Positions 43,147 through 51,310 of a stretch of DNA of 64,000 bases are shown piece by piece. The stretch comes from Streptosporangium sp. NBC_01755 (GTDB lineage Bacteria; Actinomycetota; Actinomycetes; Streptosporangiales; Streptosporangiaceae), in contig NZ_CP109131.1 in the NCBI RefSeq assembly GCF_035917995.1, positions 5,022,001 to 5,086,000 on the forward strand, written 5' to 3'. Numbering within the stretch: the stretch's first letter is position 1; every line of letters starts with the position of its first letter. Below the pieces are notes generated by a model. That model worked only from the letters and a program-made list of their open reading frames with translations, searched no databases and was not told the origin of the DNA. A program made the translations under genes and the position numbers.

Positions 43147-44874
43147 ATGTTCGAGGTCTGGGCACCGCGGGCGACGACGGTGGACGTGGAGATCGGCGAG
43201 GTTCGCCACCCGATGTCGTCCGCGGGCGGCGGCTGGTGGTTCGCGGAGGTGCCCGGGGCCGGGCACGGCACCGACTACCGGTTCCGGCTGGACGGGGGCG
43301 AGGCGCTGCCCGATCCCCGTACCCGCTGGCAGCCGGAGGGGATCTTCGGCCCGAGCCGGGTCTACGACCACGACCGCTTCGAGTGGGGCGACGCCCTGTG
43401 GCGGGGGCGTGACCTGCCGGGCTCGGTCGTCTACGAGCTGCACATCGGCACCTTCACCCCCGAGGGCACCTTCGACGCGGCGATCGGCAAGCTGGAACAC
43501 CTGGTGGAGCTCGGCGTCGACTTCGTGGAGATCATGCCGGTACCGCCGGTGCCCGGCGGGCGCAACTGGGGCTACGACGGCGTGGACCTGTGGGCCGTCA
43601 CCGACAACTACGGCGGCCCTGACGGGCTCAAGCGCCTCGTGGACGCCTGCCATCGGCGTGGGCTCGGTGTGATCCTCGACGTCGTCTACAACCACCTCGG
43701 CCCCTCGGGTAACTTTCTCGCCCCCTTCGGCCCCTACTTCCACTCCAGTGCCTCCTCCTTCTGGGGGCAGGCGGTCAACCTGGACGGCCCCGGCTCCGAC
43801 GAGGTGCGTGCCTACTTCGTCGGCAACGCGATGCAGTGGCTGCGCGACTACCACATCGACGGCCTGAGACTGGACGCCGTGCACGCCCTGCACGACGACC
43901 GGGCCGTTCACCTGCTGGAGGAGATGGCCGCCGAGACGGAGGCGCTGTCGGCGGCGGTGGGCAGGCCGCTGACGCTCATCGCCGAGTCCGACCTCAACGA
44001 CCCCCGGCTGATGTCCCCCCGCGAGGCCGGAGGGTACGGCCTGGCGGCTGCCTGGAATGACGACGTGCACCACGCCCTGCACGTGGCGGTGAGCGGGGAG
44101 CGGCACGGCTACTACGACGACTTCTACGGGGCACTGCCCAAGGTGTTGACCCGCGCCTACTACCACGACGGGACCTACTCGTCCTTTCGGGGGCGATCCC
44201 ACGGCCGGTCTGCGGCCCACCTGCCCGGCTACCGCTTCGTCTGCTGCGCGCAGAACCACGACCAGATCGGCAACCGCGCGGAGGGCGACCGGCTGGCGCC
44301 CGGGGTGCTCCGGCTGGCCGCCGGGCTCCTGCTGACCTCGCCGTTCACCCCCATGCTGTTCATGGGGGAGGAGTGGGGGGCGCGCACGCCGTTCCTGTTC
44401 TTCACAGATCACGTCGAGCCGCAGCTGCGTGAGGGCGAGGCCGACCGGCGGCGACGGGAGTTCGTCGGCTTCGGCTACGACGACTGGGCGGAGAAGGCCC
44501 CCGACCCCGGCGAGGAGCTGACGTTCCTGCGCTCCAAGCTCGACTGGAGCGAGCTGGACGACGACGCCCACCGGGCCCACCTCGACTGGTACCGGGCCCT
44601 GATCGCGCTGCGCCGGGCGCATCCCGAGCTGACGGACCCGAGGCTGGATCGGGTCCGGGTCGACCACGGCGAGTCCTGGCTGGTCGTCCATCGGGGAGGG
44701 CTCAGGGTGGCGGCCAACCTCGGTCCGGTCCCGCTCACCGTCAGGCTCGGGCCAGGACGGTTCGCGCCCGGCCACATCCTGCTCGCCTCTGACCCGTCGG
44801 CGACGGTGCGGGGAGAGGAGCTGTCCCTGCCCGCCCGCTCTCTCGCGGTGGTGAGACTGGATCCGCCCGGCTGA
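43147..44874 (+). CDS. treZ: Maltooligosyltrehalose trehalohydrolase
   Basis: 575 residues. Releases trehalose from maltooligosyltrehalose. An N-terminal CBM48-like domain (FEVWAPRATTVDVEIGE) precedes the GH13 barrel with VILDVVYNHLGPSGN, nucleophile Asp in GLRLDAVHALHDD, acid Glu in IAESDLNDP and CCAQNHDQIGNRAEGDR; also the family motif LFMGEEWG. ATG at 43147 with GGAAAGGGA upstream, three bases after the treY stop. Last gene of the glgX-treY-treZ operon, followed by a terminator hairpin. Confidence 0.96.
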   Translation: MFEVWAPRATTVDVEIGEVRHPMSSAGGGWWFAEVPGAGHGTDYRFRLDGGEALPDPRTRWQPEGIFGPSRVYDHDRFEWGDALWRGRDLPGSVVYELHIGTFTPEGTFDAAIGKLEHLVELGVDFVEIMPVPPVPGGRNWGYDGVDLWAVTDNYGGPDGLKRLVDACHRRGLGVILDVVYNHLGPSGNFLAPFGPYFHSSASSFWGQAVNLDGPGSDEVRAYFVGNAMQWLRDYHIDGLRLDAVHALHDDRAVHLLEEMAAETEALSAAVGRPLTLIAESDLNDPRLMSPREAGGYGLAAAWNDDVHHALHVAVSGERHGYYDDFYGALPKVLTRAYYHDGTYSSFRGRSHGRSAAHLPGYRFVCCAQNHDQIGNRAEGDRLAPGVLRLAAGLLLTSPFTPMLFMGEEWGARTPFLFFTDHVEPQLREGEADRRRREFVGFGYDDWAEKAPDPGEELTFLRSKLDWSELDDDAHRAHLDWYRALIALRRAHPELTDPRLDRVRVDHGESWLVVHRGGLRVAANLGPVPLTVRLGPGRFAPGHILLASDPSATVRGEELSLPARSLAVVRLDPPG

Positions 44875-44891
44875 CCACCGCGGTGGCCGGA

Positions 44892-44924
44892 GGCTCAGAC
44901 GGTCACCTGGCGCCCGTCTGAGCC
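44892..44924 (+). terminator. Terminator of the glgX-treY-treZ operon
   Basis: GGCTCAGACGG (44892-44902) and CCGTCTGAGCC (44914-44924) form a perfect 11-bp stem, 17 bases after the treZ stop. From there to 45081 I see no gene. Confidence 0.75.
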
Positions 44925-45081
44925 ACCACCCGCCCCGCCCGCCGGTAGGCCACGGGGTGGTGTGGGCCGGCCGCCGCATCCTGTGCCGGGTGTGGAAGGA
45001 CACCGGGTCCCGGGGTCGCCGGTCGCTCTCCAGCAGCGCGCGGAGCCGGAGGTGGGCGAAGATCCGCTCCATGACAGCCGT

Positions 45082-45606
45082 TCACGCCGCGGCCGGGGTG
45101 AGGATGTCGGACAGGCGGCGCAGACCGCGGGCGGTACGGGCCTTGACCGTGCCGAGCGGGACGCTCAACCTCTCGGCGATCTCCCGCTGGGTCAGGTCGC
45201 CGTAGTAGGCCAGTTCGATCGCCTGGCGCTGTGACTCGGGCAGCTTGGCCAGCGCCCGGCGCACCTGGTCGCGCTCGGCCATGCCGTCGCCGTCGACCCT
45301 GCCGTCGTCGCCGGCCGGATCCGCCACCACGTCCAGCGGCACCGTAGGCAGGGTGCGCATCCGAAGCCGGTCGACCGCGCGCTTGTGCGCGATGCCGAGC
45401 ATCCAGGCGGGGAGGCTGCGGGCCGGGTCGAAGCGGTGCCGTGACCGCCAGACCTCGGCGAACACGACCTGCTGAAGGTCCTCGATCTCCTGCTGCGGTA
45501 CGAATCGCCGAAGGTAGGAGCGGATGAGGGAACCGTGGGCGCGGAAGCACTCGGCCAGGGCCGCATCGTCGCCCTCGGCGAACCGGATGTTCAGGGTGTC
45601 CGTCAT
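45082..45606 (-). CDS. ECF RNA polymerase sigma factor (SigK/LitS-like)
   Basis: 174 residues from ATG at 45606 with GGAGG four bases upstream. Region 2 (LIRSYLRRFVPQQEIEDLQQ, then VFAEVWRSRHRFDP) and region 4 (LPESQRQAIELAYYGDLTQR, EIAERLSVPLGTVKARTARG) are clear; the Asp/Gly-rich linker between them is typical. No anti-sigma gene is adjacent. It lies just downstream of a MerR regulator with a B12-type domain, and a photolyase relic is divergent from that: the arrangement of the light-inducible litR-litS loci of Streptomyces, so a LitS-like role is likely by analogy. Confidence 0.92.
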   Translation of the reverse strand: MTDTLNIRFAEGDDAALAECFRAHGSLIRSYLRRFVPQQEIEDLQQVVFAEVWRSRHRFDPARSLPAWMLGIAHKRAVDRLRMRTLPTVPLDVVADPAGDDGRVDGDGMAERDQVRRALAKLPESQRQAIELAYYGDLTQREIAERLSVPLGTVKARTARGLRRLSDILTPAAA

Positions 45607-45743
45607 GACGCCTCCGCTCACCGAGAAAACTTATTCAAAACCTATTCATACCTGGCCGGTCGACATGATCGCAAGCAGGGCACGGTGGCACGCCGATCAA
45701 TGGGAGGGAGAAGGGGGATCCGGCCCGCAGGTAAAGGCCGTGC

Positions 45744-46676
45744 CTAGGCCAGGGCGGTGAGGACGCGGGTGAGCGCGTCCTGGAACGACGTGACGTGGCG
45801 GACCGATGTCGGCAGCCCCTCCCGCCAGCCCATACCGCCCGCGACGACCAGGCTCGGCGGACGGAGCACGGGCAGCGACGCGAGAGGGGCAGGGTCACCG
45901 GTGGCGGGCAGCTGGGACCAGACGAAGACCACCGAGGGGCCCAGCCGGCGCATCGCGTCCGCCAGCGCCGGGTACGGGGTCCTGGCGCCCAGCACCCGGG
46001 TCTCCACCCGATGGTCGGTGGTCAGCGTGGCGGCCAGTGCGTAGATCGGCAGGCTGTGCTGCTCGTCCTCGGCGCAGGCGAGCAGCACGGGGCGAGTGTT
46101 GACCGGCCGGGCGGGGCGTGCGGTGAGCCGGATCAGCGCCGCCAGCAGCCGGTCGGAGAACAGGTGCTCGATCTCGACGCTCGCGCCGCTCTCGGCCTGG
46201 CGGTCGCAGATCGTCTCGAAGACCGGCATCACCAGCCGCTCCCAGGTCCACGGTACGCCGTTCCTGGCCAGCGACGCCTCCATCCAGTCGTAGACGGTTC
46301 GGCTGTCCAGCGTCATGGCCGCCCGCGCCAGCATCGCCGCCGTGGGGATGCCGGGCCGCTCCGCCAGGGGGGAGGGGATCTCCTCGGTGCGCACCTCCGG
46401 AACCGCCGATGGGACGGCCTCGACCCGCAGGACCTCCCGTGCCGCGTCGGCGGGGGGAACTCCGCTCCTGATGAGCCGGTTCATCTCCTCCAGGCGCCAC
46501 AGGTCGCGGGTGTCGTAGCGTCGATGCCCCCCGGGGCTCCGGCGGCTCGGGCCCACGCCGTAGCGTAGGTTCCAGGTCCGCAGCGTGGGGGCGGGCACGC
46601 CGAGGCGTCGTGAGACGGCGCCGATGCCGTATCCCGGCTCCTCATCAGCGGTCACCTGTCGCTGCTTTTCCATCAT
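45744..46676 (-). CDS. MerR-family regulator with B12-binding-type sensor (LitR/CarH-like)
   Basis: 310 residues. MerR HTH at ~15-80 (GYGIGAVSRRLGVPAPTLRT, GGHRRYDTRDLWRLEEM). A helical bundle (~110-190, WERLVMPVFETICDRQAESG, VEIEHLFSDRLLAAL) and a Rossmann-like domain (~195-300, LLACAEDEQHSLPIYALAAT) match the adenosylcobalamin-binding region of LitR/CarH light sensors; EQH.L corresponds to the family motif near the cobalamin. The canonical DxHxxG is not obvious, so cobalamin binding is unproven. Downstream is an ECF sigma factor; divergent is a photolyase relic. Probably represses these in the dark. Confidence 0.85.
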   Translation of the reverse strand: MMEKQRQVTADEEPGYGIGAVSRRLGVPAPTLRTWNLRYGVGPSRRSPGGHRRYDTRDLWRLEEMNRLIRSGVPPADAAREVLRVEAVPSAVPEVRTEEIPSPLAERPGIPTAAMLARAAMTLDSRTVYDWMEASLARNGVPWTWERLVMPVFETICDRQAESGASVEIEHLFSDRLLAALIRLTARPARPVNTRPVLLACAEDEQHSLPIYALAATLTTDHRVETRVLGARTPYPALADAMRRLGPSVVFVWSQLPATGDPAPLASLPVLRPPSLVVAGGMGWREGLPTSVRHVTSFQDALTRVLTALA

Positions 46677-46805
46677 CCCATTTCAAGCCCGCTACTGCCC
46701 TACCAGCGTGACAGGCGACATGAGCGGTCGCTCCCTGGACATTCCTTCGAGTTCCGAGCCCCCGGCGGATGCAACCGGCGGAGCGTGACCCGGCGAAAGG
46801 AAAAC

Positions 46806-47646
46806 GTGACCGATACTGTGATCGTTTTGTTCAGCCGCGACCTCCGGGTGCACGACCACCCGGCGCTCGCCGCTGCGTGCGAGCGCGCACGCCATGTCAT
46901 ACCACTCTTCGTCATCGACCCCGACATACCTGCTGGCAACCGTCTGGGATTTCTCGCCGAATGCCTCGCCGACCTGCGCGGATCGCTCCGTGAGCGGGGC
47001 GGTGAGCTGGTCGTGCGCAGGGGTGATCCGGTCGCGGAGACGATACGCCTGGCGAGGGAGTCGGGGGCCGGGGCGGTCCACGCCGCCATGGACGTCAGCG
47101 CCCTCGCGCACCGCAGGCAACGGCGCCTGGCGGCGGAGTGCGAGCGCGCGGGGGTGGAGTTCCGCGCCTTTCCCGGCCTGACGGTCGTGCCGCCGGACGC
47201 GCTCAGGCCGTCGGGCGGCGGTGACCACTACCGGGTCTTCACCCCCTACTGGCGGGCCTGGAGCCGGCGACCACGCCGGGAGGTGCTCAAGGCGCCCGGC
47301 ATGGTCCGTGTCCCCGGGGCCCTGAGCCCCGGCAGGCTACCCGAGCCCGGACACGAGACGTATCGACTGGCGTGTCGGGGCCGACCACTTCTTCGAGCGG
47401 CTGCTCGACGGCGACGTGGCCAACAACTACGGCAACTGGCAGTGGGTCGCGGGGACCGGCAACGACACCCGGCCCAACCGGCCCGTCAACCACATCCGGC
47501 AGGCCAAGAGGTACGACCCGGACGGCGAGTACGTCCGCCGCTACGTCCCCGAGCTCGCCGCCCTGCCGAAGCGGGTGATCCACGAGCCGTGGAAACTGCC
47601 CTCGGGCCTCCCCGGCTACCCCGCGCCGCTCGTCTCCGTGAACTGA
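46806..47646 (+). pseudogene. DNA photolyase with internal deletion and frameshift
   Basis: Bases 46806-47340 encode the N-terminal photolyase domain: VIVLFSRDLRVHDHPALAAA, then PLFVIDPDI, ELVVRRGDP, and FTPYWRAWSRRPR. Bases ~47360-47646, in a different frame, encode the end of the FAD domain: IDWRVGADHFFERLLDGDVA, NNYGNWQWVAGTGNDTRPNR, HIRQAKRYDPDGEYVRRYVP. About 150-200 residues in the middle (linker and first part of the FAD domain, including the DNA-contact and antenna helices) are missing, and the frames do not match across the junction. GTG at 46806 has AAAGGAAAAC upstream and is better than GTG 46785. It cannot be an active light-driven repair enzyme. Confidence 0.85.
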
Positions 47647-47668
47647 AGTTGAGTGCTCCGGTACCGAA

Positions 47669-47722
47669 AACCCCGCCGGTGGGCGGCCTTTCCGGCCGGA
47701 AAGGCCGCCCACCGGCGGGGTT
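47669..47722. terminator. 54-bp perfect palindrome, bidirectional terminator
   Basis: The 27-base arm beginning AACCCCGCCGGTGGGCGGCC (47669-47695) is followed directly by its exact complement (47696-47722), with no spacer. It lies between the convergent photolyase relic and the small acidic protein gene and would end transcription from both sides (TT after the right arm, TT on the other strand). Confidence 0.85.
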
Positions 47723-47734
47723 ACGGGGGCGCTC

Positions 47735-48085
47735 TCAGTGCCGGTGGTCGTGACCGGCGTGCTCGTGGTCCTCGTCCTCGTCCTCATCCGAGGGGCCGTC
47801 GGAGGGCTCGACGCCCAGCACGGCCTCGCGGGGCTCGATCTGCTCGACGTGCTCGATCAACCCCAGGACGTGATCCGGCTCGATCAGCCACTGCAGCGCC
47901 GTGGCGCCGGTCTCGTCGGCCGAGACCAGTTCGGCCTGCTCCTTGCGCTCGTCGTCGTCCAAATCGGCGTCAGGGTGGTTGATCTCCTTCAACGCGGCGG
48001 CCTGCAGGGAGGCGATGTCCTGCACCTCCACGGTCAGCTCAACAGTCAGACGCAGATAGCGTTCGGTGCCCGATTCATCACTCAT
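47735..48085 (-). CDS. Small acidic hypothetical protein with His-rich tail
   Basis: 116 residues. Strongly acidic; the N-terminal half looks like a beta-alpha unit (RYLRLTVELTVEVQDIASLQ AAALKEI), the rest is Asp/Glu-rich and the C-terminus reads DEDEDEDHEHAGHDHRH, a possible metal-binding tail. I do not know a family. The ATG at 48085 lacks a good ribosome binding site. Base composition is like its neighbours and it is bounded by terminators on both sides, supporting a real monocistronic gene. Confidence 0.75.
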   Translation of the reverse strand: MSDESGTERYLRLTVELTVEVQDIASLQAAALKEINHPDADLDDDERKEQAELVSADETGATALQWLIEPDHVLGLIEHVEQIEPREAVLGVEPSDGPSDEDEDEDHEHAGHDHRH

Positions 48086-48113
48086 GGTGGAAATCCTAGT
48101 GCCTGGTTAGGGT

Positions 48114-48137
48114 CGGACAGGGCCTGGGACCTGTCCG
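48114..48137 (-). terminator. Hairpin downstream of ung
   Basis: CGGACAGG (48114-48121) and CCTGTCCG (48130-48137) pair as an 8-bp stem with an 8-base loop in the spacer after the ung stop. No T-tract; moderate support. Confidence 0.4.
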
Positions 48138-48184
48138 TTGGATCTTTTGCCTGCTGCTCCTCGCCGTAGGATCCGCGGGACGGG

Positions 48185-48862
48185 CTAGGGGAGCTTCCAC
48201 TCCACGGGGAGCGCGCCCTGCTGCTGGAGAAGCTCGTTCGTCTTGCTGAACGGGCGGGAGCCGAAGAAGCCGCTGCGGGCCGACAGGGGGCTGGGGTGGG
48301 CCGACTCGATGGCCGGGACCTTGCCGAGCATCGGGCGCAGGTTACGGGCGTCACGCCCCCACAGGATCGCCACCATCGGCTGCTCGCGCGCGACGAGGGC
48401 CTTGATGGCCTGCTCGGTGACCTCCTCCCAGCCCTTGCCCCGGTGCGAGGCGGGCTTGCCCGGCATGACGGTGAGCACCCGGTTGAGCAGGAGCACGCCC
48501 TGTTCGGTCCAGGGGGTCAGGTCGCCGTTGCCCGGCATCGGCAGTCCGAGATCCTCGGTGAGCTCCTTGTAGATGTTGCGCAGGCTGGCCGGGATCGGGC
48601 GTACGTCCGCGGCGACGGAGAAGCTCAGACCGATGGGATGACCCGGCGTGGGGTACGGATCCTGCCCCACGATCAGCACCTTGACCTGGTCAAAGGGCTG
48701 CTGGAAGGCGCGGAGCACATCGGCCCCGGACGGAAGGTACTGCCTGCCCTCCGCCACTTCCCTCCGGAGGAACTCGCCCATCTCGGCGATCTTCTCGGCG
48801 ACGGGTTCCAGGGCCTTGGCCCACCCGGCTTCCACAACTTCGTTCAAGGGACGTGCGGCCAT
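48185..48862 (-). CDS. ung: Uracil-DNA glycosylase, family 1
   Basis: 225 residues. Family 1 motifs: the water-activating GQDPYPTPG with Asp68, LLLNRVLTV, and the Leu/His loop [14 protein letters not shown] (~186-199). Excises uracil from DNA to start base excision repair. ATG at 48862. It is probably monocistronic, between a small acidic protein gene and a sugar transporter operon. Confidence 0.96.
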   Translation of the reverse strand: MAARPLNEVVEAGWAKALEPVAEKIAEMGEFLRREVAEGRQYLPSGADVLRAFQQPFDQVKVLIVGQDPYPTPGHPIGLSFSVAADVRPIPASLRNIYKELTEDLGLPMPGNGDLTPWTEQGVLLLNRVLTVMPGKPASHRGKGWEEVTEQAIKALVAREQPMVAILWGRDARNLRPMLGKVPAIESAHPSPLSARSGFFGSRPFSKTNELLQQQGALPVEWKLP

Positions 48863-48885
48863 GTGCAGGACCCTATCGATGTTTT

Positions 48886-48934
48886 AGGCCCGGTACGGCG
48901 CGTGCCGGAAATCAGCGCGCGCCGCACCGGGCCT
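48886..48934 (-). terminator. Hairpin at the end of the sugar ABC transporter operon
   Basis: AGGCCCGGT (48886-48894) and ACCGGGCCT (48926-48934) pair perfectly; inside, CGGCGCG and CGCGCGCCG add further pairing. It lies eleven bases after the last permease stop. Confidence 0.6.
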
Positions 48935-48944
48935 GCCCCTGTTT

Positions 48945-49820
48945 CTACTTCACCGAGCCGGCCATCATCCCCTGGACGAAATACCTCTGGAAGGCGAAGA
49001 AGAGGATCAACGGGATGATCAGCGACAGGAAAGCGCCTGGCGCAAGAATGTCCACGTTGGTCCCGAATTGCCGCATCTGGGATTGCAGCGCCTTGGTCAT
49101 CGGCTGGTTCTCGGTGTTGGCGAAGACCAGGGCGACGAGCAGGTCGTTCCAGACCCAGAGGAACTGGAAGATGCCGAGCGAGGCGACCGCGGGCTTGGCC
49201 AGCGGGAACACCACGGTCGAGAAGATCTTCCACTCGCCGGCGCCGTCCATGCGCGCCGCCTCAAGCAGCGAGCGGGGGATACCCGCGAAGAAGTTGCGGA
49301 GCAGGAAGATGGCGAACGGAAGCCCGAAGGCGACGTGGAACAGGACCACGCCCGCGATGGAGCCGAAGATGCCGACCGTGCCGTAGAGCTTCGCGATCGG
49401 GATCAGCGCGATCTGGATCGGCACCACCAGCAGGCCGACCACCACGAGGAAGAGCGCGTCCCTGCCGGGAAACTCCATCCAGGCGAACGCGTACGCCGCC
49501 ATGGCCGCGATGCCGATCACCAGGAGCGTCGCGGGCACCGTGATGAACACGGTGTTCCAGAACGACGCGGTGAACCCGCTCGCCAGCAGGTCGGTGTAGC
49601 TCTTGAGGGTGAACTCGGCGGGTTTGACAAGAGCGGTCCACCAGCCGGTGGAGTTGTTGGCCGTCTCCTCACGGAGCGAGACCACGAACAGCCCGAGGGT
49701 CGGGACCAGCCAGAAGATGCCGATCAGCACCAGCACTGCCTGGACCAGGCCGCCGCCGATCCGGTCGACGACGCGGCCCGCCGCGCTGCGCGGTGGAGCG
49801 CCGAGGGTGGAGGTGGTCAC
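48945..49820 (-). CDS. Carbohydrate ABC transporter permease (MalG/AglG type)
   Basis: 291 residues with six membrane helices and the EAA loop EAARMDGAGEWKIFSTVVFP (~205-224) that docks to the ATPase. The sequence EETANNSTGWWTAL...FTLKSYTDLL is typical of alpha-glucoside/trehalose permeases of the MalG family. GTG at 49820 overlaps the preceding permease stop (GTGA) and has AGGAGGG upstream, so translation is coupled. No ATPase gene is in the operon; actinomycetes use a shared MsiK ATPase, which this importer probably needs. Confidence 0.93.
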   Translation of the reverse strand: MTTSTLGAPPRSAAGRVVDRIGGGLVQAVLVLIGIFWLVPTLGLFVVSLREETANNSTGWWTALVKPAEFTLKSYTDLLASGFTASFWNTVFITVPATLLVIGIAAMAAYAFAWMEFPGRDALFLVVVGLLVVPIQIALIPIAKLYGTVGIFGSIAGVVLFHVAFGLPFAIFLLRNFFAGIPRSLLEAARMDGAGEWKIFSTVVFPLAKPAVASLGIFQFLWVWNDLLVALVFANTENQPMTKALQSQMRQFGTNVDILAPGAFLSLIIPLILFFAFQRYFVQGMMAGSVK

Positions 49821-51298
49821 TGGTTGTCCCTCCTGAACCGGCGGATGTTGAGAATCATGAAGGGCAGCACGAGGATCAGCAGGAAGATGGAGAGCGCGCT
49901 GCCCAGTCCCTGGTTGCCTCCGCCACCGAAGGAGACCCGCCACATCTCCAGCGCGATCACGTTGGCCTGCGGCTGCACCGATCCTGGCGCGATGACGAAG
50001 ACCAGGTCGAAGACCTTCAACGTGTTGATGATCATCGTGACGAACACGACGAGCAGCACCGGGGCGAGCAGCGGGACGGTGATCTTGCGGAACACCTGCC
50101 ACTCGGTGGCGCCGTCGATGCGGGCCGCCTCCAGCGCGTCGCGCGGGATGGCCGACAGGCCCGCCGCGATCAGCACCATGGAGAACCCGGCCCAGACCCA
50201 GATGAACGCCCCGATGATCGCCGGGGTGATCAGGGCCGGTCCCAGCCAGGGGATCCCGTTGAAGGCCGCCTGGAAGTTCGACTGCGGCAGCCGCACCTGG
50301 TAGTCACCGGGAGCGAGGCCGGTGAAGCGGAAGGTGCCGTCGGCCTCGGTGCGGGCGGTGGCCTTGACGGCACCGTCCCGCACCGCCTCCACGGTCACCC
50401 CGACCAGCCCCTTCTCCGTCGGATCCACCCGGTTGACCGCTCCGCCGCCGCCCTGGGTGAAGTCCACCCACACCGTCCCGGCCAGTTCGCCGGGACCCGG
50501 CTGGGCCGCCTTCGCCGACGCGGCCGAGGCGAGGGAGTCCGGCTTCACGCCGACCAGCGGGACGAGCACCGCCTGTCCGGGAGCGGCGGCCTGCCTGCTC
50601 AGCACCGCGCCCTGCGCGGCGATGACCGGTGCCTGGTCGTTCTCCCTGGGACGGGCGTCCGGGTAGCCCTGATCGGAGCCGAAGAGGCCGGTCACCGAGG
50701 TGATCACGGCGTTGGCCACGCCCCGGTCGGGGTCCTGCTCGTACACCAGGCGGAAGATGACGCCCGAGGCCATCAGGGAGACGGCCATCGGCATGAACAC
50801 GATCAGCTTGAAAGCCGTGGCCCAGCGGATCCGCTCGGTGAGCACCGCGAAGATCAGGCCCATCACGGTGACCAGGAGCGGGGCCACCACCACCCAGATC
50901 AGGTTGTTCCTGATCGTGACCAGGGTGGCGGAGTCGCTGAAGATCGTGGCGTAGTTCCCCACGCCGACGAAACCGTCGCCGTTGGCGTCGTAGAGGCTGC
51001 GGAAGATCGAGTAGATGATCGGGTAGATCACCATCACGCCGAGCAGGAGCGCCCCCGGCAGCAGGAACCAGATCGCCATGCTCGGCGGCGGTCCCAGCCG
51101 GGTGGCCCTTTTCGCCGACGCGATGGTCCAGGAGGGGCCGGAGGGCTTCGGCGCCTGGCCGGCGGGAGCGGCGGGTTGGGGTGTGCGGACCCCGGCGCCG
51201 GCGTCGGGCGCCGGTCGCCGGGTGTCGTTCGGTCCGGGGGAGGACCCGCCGGCGGCGTCGCCGTGCGGGCCCTGCGGGCCGTCTAACCGGTCGGTCAC
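49817..51298 (-). CDS. Carbohydrate ABC transporter permease with inserted extracellular domain (AglF type)
   Basis: 493 residues, about 180 longer than usual. Residues 1-60 are a Pro/Gly/Ala-rich cytoplasmic tail. Membrane helices begin at ~75 (IWFLLPGALLLGVMVIYP). At ~205-340, in a loop that should face outside, there is an extra domain ending GVTVEAVRDGAVKATARTEA, DGTFRFTGLAPGDYQVRLP, a prealbumin-like/SdrD-B or carboxypeptidase-regulatory beta sandwich. The EAA loop EAARIDGATEWQVFRKITVP follows at ~390. The insertion recalls the periplasmic P2 loop of MalF that contacts maltose-binding protein, and could recruit one of the two binding proteins encoded upstream. Confidence 0.9.
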   Translation of the reverse strand: MTDRLDGPQGPHGDAAGGSSPGPNDTRRPAPDAGAGVRTPQPAAPAGQAPKPSGPSWTIASAKRATRLGPPPSMAIWFLLPGALLLGVMVIYPIIYSIFRSLYDANGDGFVGVGNYATIFSDSATLVTIRNNLIWVVVAPLLVTVMGLIFAVLTERIRWATAFKLIVFMPMAVSLMASGVIFRLVYEQDPDRGVANAVITSVTGLFGSDQGYPDARPRENDQAPVIAAQGAVLSRQAAAPGQAVLVPLVGVKPDSLASAASAKAAQPGPGELAGTVWVDFTQGGGGAVNRVDPTEKGLVGVTVEAVRDGAVKATARTEADGTFRFTGLAPGDYQVRLPQSNFQAAFNGIPWLGPALITPAIIGAFIWVWAGFSMVLIAAGLSAIPRDALEAARIDGATEWQVFRKITVPLLAPVLLVVFVTMIINTLKVFDLVFVIAPGSVQPQANVIALEMWRVSFGGGGNQGLGSALSIFLLILVLPFMILNIRRFRRDNQ

Positions 51299-51310
51299 GG
51301 CCTCTCTCCC

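Noticed and set aside
44903..45550. Minus-strand 215-codon frame overlapping the sigma factor gene
   Set aside because: Different frame of the same strand as the ECF sigma factor, which has clear region 2 and region 4; the overlapping frame is Arg/Pro/Gly-rich shadow.
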